Of a stretch of 8,967 nt of DNA, positions 1 to 5,432 are shown piece by piece; positions within the stretch are counted from its first letter, which is position 1; every line of letters starts with the position of its first letter. The DNA lies in contig WQSV01000044.1 of NCBI GenBank assembly GCA_009787685.1, forward strand, positions 1 to 8,967, given 5' to 3'. A program made the translations under genes and the position numbers. This DNA is from Bacillota bacterium (GTDB lineage: Bacteria > Bacillota > Clostridia > Christensenellales > Pumilibacteraceae). The notes under the pieces are model-generated. The model saw only the letters and a list, made by a program, of their open reading frames with translations, did no database searches and had not been told where the DNA came from.

Positions 1-200
1 AGCAATCTCTCACAGACGGGCTGAAAGCCCTTTTCAACAGTGTTCGACTGTTCTGTCGGGTTCTGCATATATTTGCACTCTCCGTCAAGATGGTCGAAGA
101 CCACTGTCAACAGTCTTCGACTGCTTTATCGGATTCTGCTTGAACTAGCACTCTCCGTCAAGAGGGTCGAAGACCCTTTCAACAGTTTTTAGGGAGTTTG
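1..200. repeat. 73-bp tandem repeat array, three hairpins per unit
   Basis: Units start near 3, 76 and 149 (period 73); the third is cut off near 200, and the first two bases match the end of a preceding unit, so the array probably continues past the left edge. Hairpin I is a 5-bp stem around GAA: GGGCT/AGCCC (18-30), TGGTC/GACCA (91-103), GGGTC/GACCC (164-176). Hairpin II is AACAGT/ACTGTT (36-52) and CAGTC/GACTG (111-123). Hairpin III has an outer CGGR/TCCG stem, a TTC/CTC internal loop and an inner TGCW/WGCA stem (57-84 and 130-157). Stem bases change in compensating pairs between units. The G60-T81 pair is a wobble only on the plus strand, which hints that the plus strand is the folded one. 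No ORF accounts for the array. I do not recognise the family; it could be structured RNA or a hairpin-type intergenic repeat. Confidence 0.8.
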
Positions 201-211
201 GAGTGTGAAGA

Positions 212-267
212 GTTAAAAATGGAAAGTAGATTTAAAGTCAATTAATTTTATCATTAAATCCACTTTC
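212..267 (-). terminator. Rho-independent terminator after rlmB
   Basis: Arms at 254-267 and 222-235 form a 14-bp stem with an 18-nt loop. The one non-Watson-Crick position is a G-U wobble when read on the minus strand but an A-C mismatch on the plus strand, so it works better for minus-strand transcripts. On the minus strand the stem is followed by CATTTTTAAC. It lies about 35 bp beyond the rlmB stop codon and would end the mrnC-rlmB transcript. Confidence 0.65.
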
Positions 268-300
268 TACACTAATTATACTAAGTTCCTTTGAAAAAAA

Positions 301-1020
301 TTACTTTCCTAGTCCTCTCAACACTTCAAAAACAACAATCCCTGCAGCAACTGATGCGTTCAAGGAGTTGAGTTTCCCGCGCATTGGAATCGAGAGAACT
401 GCATCACATTTTTCTTTTGTCAAACGCTTGACACCTTTTCCTTCTCCGCCGATGACTATTGCACATGGGTGATTAAAAGTCGTTTTGTAGATATTTTCTC
501 CACCAAGTTCCGCTGCATAGACCGTGATAAAGTCATGTTTGCACTCGTCAATTGCTGAATTGATGTTCGTCACTCTTGCAACTTTGACATGAGATGCGGC
601 ACCTTGAGCAACCTTGATGACCGTTTCATTAATACTTGCTTGACGATGACGACCGATAACAATTCCTGCGCAACCAGCACACTCAGCGACCCTAATGATG
701 CTTCCGAGATTGTGAGGGTCCTCGATTCCATCCAAAATCAAAATCGGCTTTTTCTTTGAAGTGCAAATATTTTTGAGTTCGTCAAAATCAGCATATTTGA
801 AGTCTGTGACTGAACAAATAAAACCTTGATGGCGCTTTGTTATGCTTTCTCTGTCGAGTGCATCTTTGTCGACAAAATTAATCTTGACACCCTTATCTCT
901 GGCAAGATTGATAATGTTTTGACTCGCAGGGTCTTTTAATGCACGTTGAACAACAAGCCTGTCGATTGTTGAGTCGCTTTTCAATGCTTCGTAGACAGCA
1001 TTTCTTCCTTCTATTTTCAT
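301..1020 (-). CDS. rlmB: TrmH-family 23S rRNA (guanosine-2'-O-)methyltransferase RlmB
   Basis: A 239-residue SpoU/TrmH (SPOUT) methyltransferase that transfers methyl from S-adenosylmethionine to a ribose 2'-OH; by family, G2251 (E. coli numbering) of the 23S rRNA peptidyl-transferase loop. The N-terminal substrate-binding domain starts with EGRNAVYEAL (residues 4-13) and includes HQG (64-66). The SPOUT core has motif 1 DPHNLGSIIR (101-110; N104, R110), motif 2 IVIGGEGKGV (188-197; E193) and motif 3 SLNASVAAG (219-227; N221, S223), which form the knotted cofactor site. Length and motifs are complete. It follows mrnC on the same strand, as yacO follows mrnC in Bacillus subtilis. There is no Shine-Dalgarno sequence before the ATG; the 109-bp gap from mrnC holds a palindromic element that may carry a promoter. 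The exact target nucleotide is inferred from the family. Confidence 0.93.
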   Translation of the reverse strand: MKIEGRNAVYEALKSDSTIDRLVVQRALKDPASQNIINLARDKGVKINFVDKDALDRESITKRHQGFICSVTDFKYADFDELKNICTSKKKPILILDGIEDPHNLGSIIRVAECAGCAGIVIGRHRQASINETVIKVAQGAASHVKVARVTNINSAIDECKHDFITVYAAELGGENIYKTTFNHPCAIVIGGEGKGVKRLTKEKCDAVLSIPMRGKLNSLNASVAAGIVVFEVLRGLGK

Positions 1021-1031
1021 TGTTTTTTATT

Positions 1032-1126
1032 TAGTGAATAGTGAATAATTAATAATGATTGTCAAATTATTTTTCAAGAATTGAAAACATAAATTTAATT
1101 CACTATTCACTATTCTTTATTCACTG
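1032..1126 (-). repeat. Palindromic heptad element 1 (mrnC/rlmB gap)
   Basis: Left arm reads TAGTGAA (1032), TAGTGAA (1039), TAATTAA (1046), TAATGAT (1053). The right arm on the minus strand reads CAGTGAA (1126-1120), TAAAGAA, TAGTGAA, TAGTGAA (1105-1099). A 15-bp perfect inverted repeat (1032-1046 with 1098-1112) closes the element. The interior shares GATTGTnAAnTTATTT with the element at 4266 and, on the opposite strand, related sequence with the element at 2170. A perfect TTGACA lies inside at 1065-1060 on the minus strand, facing rlmB. Orientation is given relative to the flanking genes. Confidence 0.8.
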
Positions 1127-1129
1127 CTC

Positions 1130-1531
1130 CTATGTCTTTATTGCCAAATCTAGCAGTTCTTTCAGCCTTTCCCTCTCTCCTCTCAAATAGAGCCAGCCGA
1201 TTAGTCCTTCGACAGCGGTTGCTCTTCTGTAGTCAGAGAGTGAGGCATTTTTTGCTTTTTGGTTTGTTTTGCAATTGCGGACTCTTTTCATGAGTTCCAT
1301 TTCGTCTTGGGTGATAACTTCTTTCAACTTTTCATAGAGTTTCGATTGATACCCCGCACAACAATATTTCGCACATCTTTTAGTGAGGTCGCCACTTTTT
1401 GTGTCGAATGACTTTACAAGGTGGTCGCGAATAAAAAGAGTAAACACAGCATCTCCAATGAACGCAAGATTCAAAGTGCTGATGTTCAATGTTTCTTCTG
1501 CTGATAAAGTATTGTCAAAGAAATTTTCCAC
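1130..1531 (-). CDS. mrnC: Mini-ribonuclease 3
   Basis: A 133-residue RNase III-like catalytic domain without a double-stranded-RNA-binding domain, the normal size for Mini-III, which matures the ends of 23S rRNA in Bacillota. Landmarks are LAFIGDAVFTLFIR (22-35) with catalytic Asp27, and YRRATAVEGLIGWLYL (101-116) with catalytic Glu108, matching the family's YRxxTAxEALIGYLYL. The start is GTG at 1531: an in-frame TGA lies three codons upstream, so no earlier start exists, and translation must begin before the GDA motif. No Shine-Dalgarno sequence is present; an extended -10 promoter ends 8 nt before the GTG, so the mRNA is probably leaderless. It is transcribed toward rlmB and probably co-transcribed with it. 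cysS, which often precedes mrnC in Bacillota, is not here; the upstream neighbour is divergent. Confidence 0.93.
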   Translation of the reverse strand: MENFFDNTLSAEETLNISTLNLAFIGDAVFTLFIRDHLVKSFDTKSGDLTKRCAKYCCAGYQSKLYEKLKEVITQDEMELMKRVRNCKTNQKAKNASLSDYRRATAVEGLIGWLYLRGERERLKELLDLAIKT

Positions 1532-1539
1532 TTCAAGTC

Positions 1540-1568
1540 AGTTTAGCAAAACCTAATGAAAAAAGCAA
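1540..1568 (-). promoter_or_regulatory. Extended -10 promoter of mrnC (leaderless)
   Basis: On the minus strand TTGCTT (1568-1563) is separated by 17 nt from TAAACT (1545-1540), which is preceded by TGC, giving an extended -10. Transcription would start around 1533-1531, at the GTG codon of mrnC. There is no room for a ribosome binding site. Confidence 0.65.
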
Positions 1569-1577
1569 GCACTTTTA

Positions 1578-1585
1578 GGGGGGGG
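1578..1585. other. G8 homopolymer in divergent promoter region
   Basis: Eight consecutive G residues in an AT-rich genome, between mrnC and the plus-strand gene starting at 1613. It lies just upstream of weak -10-like sequence (TATGTT, 1593-1598) for that gene, and beyond the -35 box of mrnC. Such tracts are prone to slippage; an effect on promoter spacing is only a possibility. Confidence 0.4.
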
Positions 1586-1612
1586 TGCATAGTATGTTAA
1601 TGAGAGGATTCT

Positions 1613-2179
1613 ATGAATAAAGTAAGACTACATAATAATGTTTTTTTGACAAGCGACAAATCGTTTGAAGAACTCGTTAAATCTGGAGATTTTTCGGAGG
1701 ACTTTTCCTTTTTGGCATTGTCATATAATGCGTTTTCGGATATTGATTTGAACGCAGAGATTGACGGGGTGACAGGAAACATTGAAAAAATAGTCTCGCT
1801 TTCAAAAGTGAAGAATGCAACAATTTTTTGCGGAATAACAAGCTATCTTCTTTCGACAAAACACATTTCGGTTGTTGTTGCTCATCATGGAAAACTCGTT
1901 GATATAGTCGACCGAACAGCACGAATTTTCAACGATGACTACATGACAAGCAAGAAAATAAAAGTCTATGCAACGGAGCATTCACGAATTGCTGTTCTTG
2001 TTGACAAGGATGTTTTGACTCATGACAACTGGGAGAGAATTTCACCATATTGCGACTCGGTTCTTTCCATTTTGAAAGGAGATGATGAAATATCCATGGC
2101 AGTTGCAATGAGCCTTGCTAGAAAATTTGGTAAACCTCTTTTGGTTGTCAATGATAATTCGGTTAGTTTTAGTGAATAG
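1613..2179 (+). CDS. Degenerate nitrilase-fold (carbon-nitrogen hydrolase-like) protein
   Basis: A 188-residue protein with the strand order of the nitrilase superfamily but none of its catalytic residues. LALSYNAFSD (34-43) aligns with the family's vvlPExxxTGY, with Tyr38 or Asn39 where the catalytic Glu belongs. IVDRTARIF (98-106) aligns with YxKxHLF, with Arg101 for Lys. HSRIAVLVDKDVL (123-135) aligns with GRIGVLICYDxxF, with Asp131 for the nucleophilic Cys. CDSVLSI (147-153) matches the 'gADlilxP' strand. At 188 residues it is shorter than typical members (about 260-300), and the C-terminal strands are missing. I infer a non-enzymatic or regulatory role; its partner is unknown. The start is ATG with a GAGAGG ribosome binding site at 1602-1607. 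The last codons and the TAG stop come from the repeat element beginning at 2170, which may have truncated the gene. Confidence 0.7.
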   Translation: MNKVRLHNNVFLTSDKSFEELVKSGDFSEDFSFLALSYNAFSDIDLNAEIDGVTGNIEKIVSLSKVKNATIFCGITSYLLSTKHISVVVAHHGKLVDIVDRTARIFNDDYMTSKKIKVYATEHSRIAVLVDKDVLTHDNWERISPYCDSVLSILKGDDEISMAVAMSLARKFGKPLLVVNDNSVSFSE

Positions 2180-2266
2180 TGAAAATAAACTTTTATGTTT
2201 CATATTGAAACCTACGGAAAACAAATTCGACAACAGTTATTCACATTTACTATTAACTATTCCCTT
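2170..2266 (+). repeat. Palindromic heptad element 2
   Basis: Left arm TAGTGAA TAGTGAA (2170-2183) overlaps the end of the preceding gene and contains its TAG stop. The right arm, on the minus strand, reads AAGGGAA (2266-2260), TAGTTAA, TAGTAAA, then ATGTGAA (2246-2240). The reverse complement aligns with element 1, including TGTTGTCGAATTTGTTTTC and GAAACATAAAAGTTTATTTTC, so this copy is inverted relative to element 1 but has the same orientation relative to its flanking genes. It also carries TTCGACA at the place of TTGACA in element 1. Confidence 0.75.
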
Positions 2267-2278
2267 ACATTCAATGTA

Positions 2279-2306
2279 TTGAACAAATAAAAAGCGTTCA
2301 TACTAC
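2279..2306 (+). promoter_or_regulatory. Possible promoter of the polysaccharide deacetylase gene
   Basis: TTGAAC (2279-2284) lies upstream of CATACTAC (2299-2306), 7-9 nt before the ATG at 2314. Spacing is 14 nt to CATACT or 16 nt to TACTAC, so the fit is imperfect. No Shine-Dalgarno sequence precedes the ATG. By analogy with proS the message could be leaderless or have a leader of a few bases. Another candidate is the -35-like TCGACA (2227-2232) within element 2. Confidence 0.35.
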
Positions 2307-2313
2307 TTTAAGT

Positions 2314-3225
2314 ATGCGTTCTTTTTTAAACAATAAATACAGGTCTAACTCAACTTCAAATTTAAAAAACAGTTTGTTTTTGGCAAAGGTGCCAAAGACG
2401 CTTTTCTACATATTTTTAGTGCTATTTATTGTTTTTCTTGGAATGGGTTTTTCTCATGAATCAGTGAACACGAACAACGAAGAGGATGCAAGGAGTTTTA
2501 TCCCCTTGCCTATTATCATGTATCATGCGGTTGTCCCAGACAAGTATTCTCCGAATCCTTATATTATTCGAATTTCGGATTTAATTAAAGATTTGGATTA
2601 TATTAAAAATGCGGGCTATGAAACAATTCTCCCAAGAGATCTAATCAATTATGTCGAGTTCGGCATTCCTCTTCCACGAAAACCCATCATGTTGACTTTT
2701 GACGATGGGTTTTATGGAGTGAAAAAATTGGTGCTTCCAGAATTTGAAAAACGAGGACAAAAAGCTGTTGTTCCCGTTGTTGGACAATTCATGGATGACG
2801 AATTGAAAAACGAAAATCGCGTGACTTTTAGCTATCTTCTTCTTGAAGAAACCAAAGAGCTTGAAGACACAGGGCTGATTGAAATTGCCCACCACAGCAA
2901 CAATTTGCATGAACTAAAAACCCGAAAAGGTGTGAAAAAACTAAAAAGCGAGAGCGCTGAACAATATGAGCAAATGTTTCGAAAAGACACCGATGCCCTC
3001 ATGGAAAAATTGGGACAATTCGGGTTGTCACCAATATCCTATGCCTATCCGTTTGGAATGTTTGAAAAAAATTCAAATGCAATACTCAAAGATATGGGAT
3101 TCAAAATAACATTTTCATGCACCGAGGGAGTCAACAAAATAACGCGAAACCCCGAAGAATTATTTGGGCTGAAAAGATATAACCGAAGCGGAACAGGAAA
3201 AAGTGTTGAAAGAATTTTAAAATAA
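2314..3225 (+). CDS. Membrane-anchored polysaccharide deacetylase (NodB domain)
   Basis: A 303-residue protein with a positively charged N-terminus, one membrane segment (about 29-46, LFYIFLVLFIVFLGMGF) and an extracytoplasmic NodB (carbohydrate esterase 4) domain. The family removes N-acetyl groups from peptidoglycan or exopolysaccharide sugars. MYHAV (69-73) opens the domain. Motif 1 is TFDDG (128-132; D130 base, D131 metal ligand), motif 2 is HHSNNLH (193-199, metal-binding His, resembling the HTYDLH of IcaB/PgaB-type enzymes) and motif 3 is AYPFG (244-248). The metal and base residues are therefore present, and the enzyme is probably active. The substrate cannot be told from sequence. No signal-peptidase site is evident, so it is likely a membrane-anchored protein. 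The start at ATG 2314 lacks a Shine-Dalgarno sequence, but no better start precedes the membrane segment. The TAA stop overlaps the palindromic element at 3224. Confidence 0.88.
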   Translation: MRSFLNNKYRSNSTSNLKNSLFLAKVPKTLFYIFLVLFIVFLGMGFSHESVNTNNEEDARSFIPLPIIMYHAVVPDKYSPNPYIIRISDLIKDLDYIKNAGYETILPRDLINYVEFGIPLPRKPIMLTFDDGFYGVKKLVLPEFEKRGQKAVVPVVGQFMDDELKNENRVTFSYLLLEETKELEDTGLIEIAHHSNNLHELKTRKGVKKLKSESAEQYEQMFRKDTDALMEKLGQFGLSPISYAYPFGMFEKNSNAILKDMGFKITFSCTEGVNKITRNPEELFGLKRYNRSGTGKSVERILK

Positions 3226-3297
3226 GTGAAAAAAGAAATGTGAAAAGTGCTGTTAAATTTATTTTTGACCGCACTTTTCAATTTTAATTTTTCATCT
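3224..3297. terminator. Bidirectional terminator / heptad element 5
   Basis: A perfect 10-bp inverted repeat TGAAAAGTGC (3241-3250) / GCACTTTTCA (3271-3280) with a 20-nt loop sits between two convergent genes, with T-rich sequence on the exit side of each strand. The flanks follow the 7-nt period of the other elements. Plus strand: AAGTGAA (3224), AAAAGAA, ATGTGAA, AAGTGCT. Minus strand: AGATGAA (3297-3291), AAATTAA, AATTGAA, AAGTGCG. Both neighbouring genes take their stop codons (TAA 3223-3225; TGA 3294-3292) from its edges. Confidence 0.65.
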
Positions 3298-4260
3298 TTC
3301 ATTTTTATTCTTTACTCTAATAATCTTCTCAACGAACGCATTAAATTGATTAATGAATGGCAACATTGCGACCGCTGTGACAATGTTGAAAAAGAGGTTA
3401 AAAAAAGCTATTTGAAATTCAAGTCTTTGTGAGAGAAAAGCTAGAAATGACGAGATTTGAGGCGAGAGAAAAAGAAGAAATGGGACAGCAAAAACTATCC
3501 CCAAAAAGTTGAAAATCAAGTTAACATAGGCAGTCCTTTTGGCTGTGTCATTCGTTTTAAATGACGACAAAATGGGTATGATGCAAGTTCCGATATTTGT
3601 CCCAAGAACAATAAAAAGCGCACTAGAGAGTGTTATTGCCCCAGATGAAGCAAGCATTAAAACAATGCCAGTTGCAGCGGCGGAAGAAGAGATGAGAGTG
3701 GCGAAGAGTGCGCCGAATAGTAATAGCACCAAAAAGAAATTGTGTGTTGAGAAAATTCCAGCGAAAAAATTTTGGATTGGTTCAACATTTAATGCTGATG
3801 AAATGGTGGAAAGTCCAACAAAAAGAAGTCCTAGTCCTATTAAAACACCGAATATATTTTGAGACAAATCTTTGTTTTTGAAAGGCAAGAATGAGCCGAT
3901 AATCCCAACTAGGACAAGTGAACCCATGAACAAAGCGATGGGCAATGAGGCGAACGAAAATAGGAACGCGGTCAGAGATGTTCCAATATTTGCTCCCAAT
4001 ATTATTGCGGTCGCCGAAAAAAAAGAAACGACTCCAAGGCTCACAAGTTGAACGGTTATGACTGTCGTTGCGGTTGAGGATTGAAAAAGTGCGGTTGCAA
4101 CAGCTCCAACCAAAAAAGACGACACTCGCCTTTTTGAAAGTTTTCCGAGCGCCGTTGTTGCCTTTTTTGAAAGCAACCTCTCAAGGTTGTCTCGAAGAAA
4201 TTTTAAGGCAAAGATGAACACACCAACACCGATGATGAATGAGAGAATTCCGATGAGCAT
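3292..4260 (-). CDS. Na+/phosphate cotransporter family protein, no PhoU domain
   Basis: A 322-residue polytopic membrane protein with the two inverted repeats of the Na/Pi-cotransporter family (PF02690). The first repeat has LFQSSTATTVI (58-68) and GANIGTSLTA (89-98); the second has LISSSAAATGIV (189-200) and GTNIGTCIIPI (220-230). The family QSS motif is intact in the first repeat, but the second reads ISSS, losing its Gln. Bacterial NptA/YjbB-type members usually carry a C-terminal PhoU-like domain; this one ends right after the last membrane segment (RVKNKNER). Substrate is inferred to be phosphate, but members without confirmed phosphate transport exist. It follows the BofA-family gene on the same strand across the element at 4266-4352. 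No Shine-Dalgarno sequence is seen; TTAACT (4272-4267) or GATATT (4276-4271, with TTTACA at 4299-4294) could be a -10 close to the ATG. Confidence 0.88.
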   Translation of the reverse strand: MLIGILSFIIGVGVFIFALKFLRDNLERLLSKKATTALGKLSKRRVSSFLVGAVATALFQSSTATTVITVQLVSLGVVSFFSATAIILGANIGTSLTAFLFSFASLPIALFMGSLVLVGIIGSFLPFKNKDLSQNIFGVLIGLGLLFVGLSTISSALNVEPIQNFFAGIFSTHNFFLVLLLFGALFATLISSSAAATGIVLMLASSGAITLSSALFIVLGTNIGTCIIPILSSFKTNDTAKRTAYVNLIFNFLGIVFAVPFLLFLSPQISSFLAFLSQRLEFQIAFFNLFFNIVTAVAMLPFINQFNAFVEKIIRVKNKNER

Positions 4261-4265
4261 TTATT

Positions 4266-4352
4266 TAGTTAATATCTAATAGTGAATAGCGATTGTAAAG
4301 TTATTTATTATTTCAAAAAGGAAAACTAAAGATTGACATTCATTATTCACTA
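4266..4352 (-). repeat. Palindromic heptad element 3
   Basis: Left arm TAGTTAA (4266), TATCTAA, TAGTGAA (4280), TAGCGAT (4287). The right arm on the minus strand reads TAGTGAA (4352-4346), TAATGAA, TGTCAAT. The interior GATTGTAAAGTTATTT matches GATTGTCAAATTATTT of element 1 in the same orientation. The right arm supplies the TAG stop of the BofA-family gene. TTTACA (4299-4294, minus) occupies the place of TTGACA in element 1 and points at the transporter gene. Confidence 0.78.
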
Positions 4353-4604
4353 TAAAAACATTGTTATCAACCAAACTCCCAAAACCCCAAAGACTCCGAA
4401 AAAGCCGATTATGACAGCGTTTAATGGATTGACTGCAATCGTTGCAACTCCTAGAACATTGAGCAAAACAAGGACAATCGCACCAACGACAGTGTTGAGA
4501 ATAATGCGAACAATTCCCTTTGTTTTGAAAGAGAATATCCAGCCAAGAATTATTAGAAGGATTAGACCTGAAAGAAATCCAAGAATTATTTCGAAAGTTG
4601 CCAC
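4350..4604 (-). CDS. BofA-family membrane protein (pro-sigma-K processing inhibitor-like)
   Basis: An 84-residue, very hydrophobic protein, close to the 87 residues of B. subtilis BofA. Segments are about 5-24, 32-52 and 60-84. The family signature is the stretch from ILNTVVGAIVLVLLNVLG (35-52) to NPLNAVIIGFFGVFGVLG (59-76), matching BofA's 'vaGalllvcvNmfGxxxxixxPINxxTxxixGilGxPG' layout. In endospore formers BofA inhibits the SpoIVFB protease at the forespore membrane. Relatives also occur outside classical sporulation loci, and nothing else here is a sporulation gene, so the role is uncertain. The start is GTG at 4604, the first start after an in-frame TAA, with a perfect TATAAT six bases upstream and no ribosome binding site. 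The stop is provided by element 3. Probably transcribed with the transporter gene. Confidence 0.8.
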   Translation of the reverse strand: MATFEIILGFLSGLILLIILGWIFSFKTKGIVRIILNTVVGAIVLVLLNVLGVATIAVNPLNAVIIGFFGVFGVLGVWLITMFL

Positions 4605-4610
4605 ATTAAC

Positions 4611-4616
4611 ATTATA
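4611..4616 (-). promoter_or_regulatory. -10 box (TATAAT) of the BofA-family gene
   Basis: A perfect TATAAT on the minus strand ends 6 nt before the GTG start, placing the predicted transcript start at the first base of the coding region. The -35 is weak (TTATAG-like at 4639-4634). The perfect hexamer could be chance in AT-rich DNA, but the spacing agrees with the mrnC and proS promoters. Confidence 0.45.
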
Positions 4617-4688
4617 TTAATGTGCTGACAAACCTATAACTTGCTTTTTTTGGCATAAAAACGAGATTTTTAAAGGATACTATTTTCA

Positions 4689-4841
4689 ATGTTGCTTTTG
4701 CCAAACCAAACCGTTCAATTGGGCGGTCATTACTATGTCAAGAACACCTCGGGCGAAGTTCTGGGAACGATGATTCTAAAAGCTGGGGATACCGCTCCGC
4801 CCTTAGGGGTTCTTTTGAATTACTTGGAATTGATGGAATAA
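4689..4841 (+). CDS. Small protein, 50 residues, unknown
   Basis: ATG at 4689 to TAA at 4839-4841 encodes 50 residues: a hydrophobic start (MLLLPNQTVQLGGHYYVKN), then SGEVLGTMILKAGDTAPPLG (21-40) and an acidic end (LLNYLELME). It looks like a small beta-rich domain rather than random AT-rich translation, and the DNA is more GC-rich than its flanks. AAAGGA (4672-4677) lies 11 nt upstream, a slightly long ribosome-binding-site spacing; TACTAT (4678-4683) could be a -10. I recognise no family. It might be a remnant of a larger gene. It is divergent from the BofA-family gene. Confidence 0.45.
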   Translation: MLLLPNQTVQLGGHYYVKNTSGEVLGTMILKAGDTAPPLGVLLNYLELME

Positions 4842-4868
4842 TTTTAAATACTGAGTCTAGGGGCTATC

Positions 4869-4958
4869 ATGAGCGCCAACAATCAAAACCATTCAAACAG
4901 CAAAGGAGTGACTAATAGTTACCCTTTTCTGCGTCAAGAAGCACGCCTAAATCTTTGA
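4869..4958 (+). CDS. Possible 29-residue ORF
   Basis: ATG at 4869, preceded by AGGGG at 4859-4863 (5-nt spacing), opens a 29-residue frame (MSANNQNHSNSK...) ending at TGA 4956-4958. It is polar, rich in Asn, Gln and Ser, with no recognisable motif. The frame runs into the left arm of the hairpin at 4941-4984, so it could be a leader peptide ORF or simply chance. Confidence 0.2.
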   Translation: MSANNQNHSNSKGVTNSYPFLRQEARLNL

Positions 4959-4984
4959 CTTCTGCCAACTTCGTTTAGGTGTGC
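4941..4984. repeat. Stem-loop with 11-bp stem
   Basis: GCACGCCTAAA (4941-4951) pairs with TTTAGGTGTGC (4974-4984), with one G-T wobble on the plus strand and a 22-nt loop. No T-run follows on the plus strand, so it is not an ordinary terminator. It lies about 130 nt upstream of the gene at 5115 and could belong to that gene's untranslated leader or to a small RNA. The rest of 4985-5100 holds nothing I can assign, apart from a weak CGGGCA/TGTCCCG pairing around 5071-5095 just before the ribosome binding site. Confidence 0.4.
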
Positions 4985-5100
4985 GTTATGAACAATACGC
5001 CCTTTTACAGGCAATATCTAAAAAAATCAAATCACTTTAGCAATCATTGTGCATTACTAAAAGCAACCATCGGGCATGGGTCAAATAATGTCCCGCAAAA

Positions 5101-5106
5101 AAGGAG
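5101..5106 (+). promoter_or_regulatory. Ribosome binding site setting the start at 5115
   Basis: AAGGAG within AAAAAAGGAGAC lies 8 nt before ATG 5115. It selects this start over the in-frame ATGs at 5076 and 5088, neither of which has such a site. Confidence 0.8.
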
Positions 5107-5114
5107 ACAAAAAG

Positions 5115-5432
5115 ATGAAAGACAACCACTTTGGAGATCATGGGTTTGAAGACCTTGAAAAATGGGCATATTCTCAAGACGATATGAAAAAGAAACAAAA
5201 CAAAAAAAGCTTCTTGGCAATTGATTTTCGATTCGATGACCAACGAAGAGCAAATAAAAAGGTAATGGAAATCGCAGAAGAGATGTCCGCTGACTACCAG
5301 AACGAAAAAGAACGACAAATGAGCGAAATCAGCGATGAGACGCCATATTCAAACACGGGGACTTATTCAATGGTTCCAAATTTTGACGAAGCAAGCGATG
5401 AAGACGGCGTTATTAATGCGAGTGGCTCCTAG
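5115..5432 (+). CDS. Hypothetical charged soluble protein, 105 residues
   Basis: Starting from the ATG with a strong ribosome binding site, the protein has 105 residues, no cysteine, no membrane segment and no signal peptide. Residues 1-30 are polar with a W-containing helix (FEDLEKWAYSQDDMKKKQNK, 11-30). Residues 31-41 contain a short hydrophobic strand (KSFLAIDFRFD). Residues 42-73 look like a charged helix or coiled coil (DQRRANKKVMEIAEEM onward). The tail (74-105) is acidic and Gly/Ser-rich, probably disordered. I recognise no family. It is plausibly a small cytosolic adaptor-like protein, but no function can be assigned. It lies upstream of proS on the same strand, separated by a palindromic element and proS's own promoter, so co-regulation is not required. 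Confidence 0.7.
   Translation: MKDNHFGDHGFEDLEKWAYSQDDMKKKQNKKSFLAIDFRFDDQRRANKKVMEIAEEMSADYQNEKERQMSEISDETPYSNTGTYSMVPNFDEASDEDGVINASGS

Noticed and set aside
1..200. CRISPR array
   Set aside because: The whole 73-bp unit is repeated, with no alternation of constant repeats and unique spacers, and no cas genes are present.
3539..3862. Plus-strand 107-residue ORF
   Set aside because: It is antisense to the Na/Pi-type transporter, has no family features, and is explained by the codon pattern of the real gene.
4941..4984. Integron attC site
   Set aside because: The imperfect palindrome lacks the GTTRRRY/RYYYAAC core sites and no integrase is nearby.
5076..5114. Start of the charged unknown protein at ATG 5076
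   Set aside because: The in-frame ATG at 5115 has AAGGAG at ideal spacing; the segment 5076-5114 contains that ribosome binding site and is probably untranslated.
4842..5114. tmRNA, 6S RNA or known riboswitch
   Set aside because: None of the conserved sequence blocks of tmRNA (for example GGTTCGA T-arm) or of riboswitch classes I can recognise is present; only a generic hairpin is seen.
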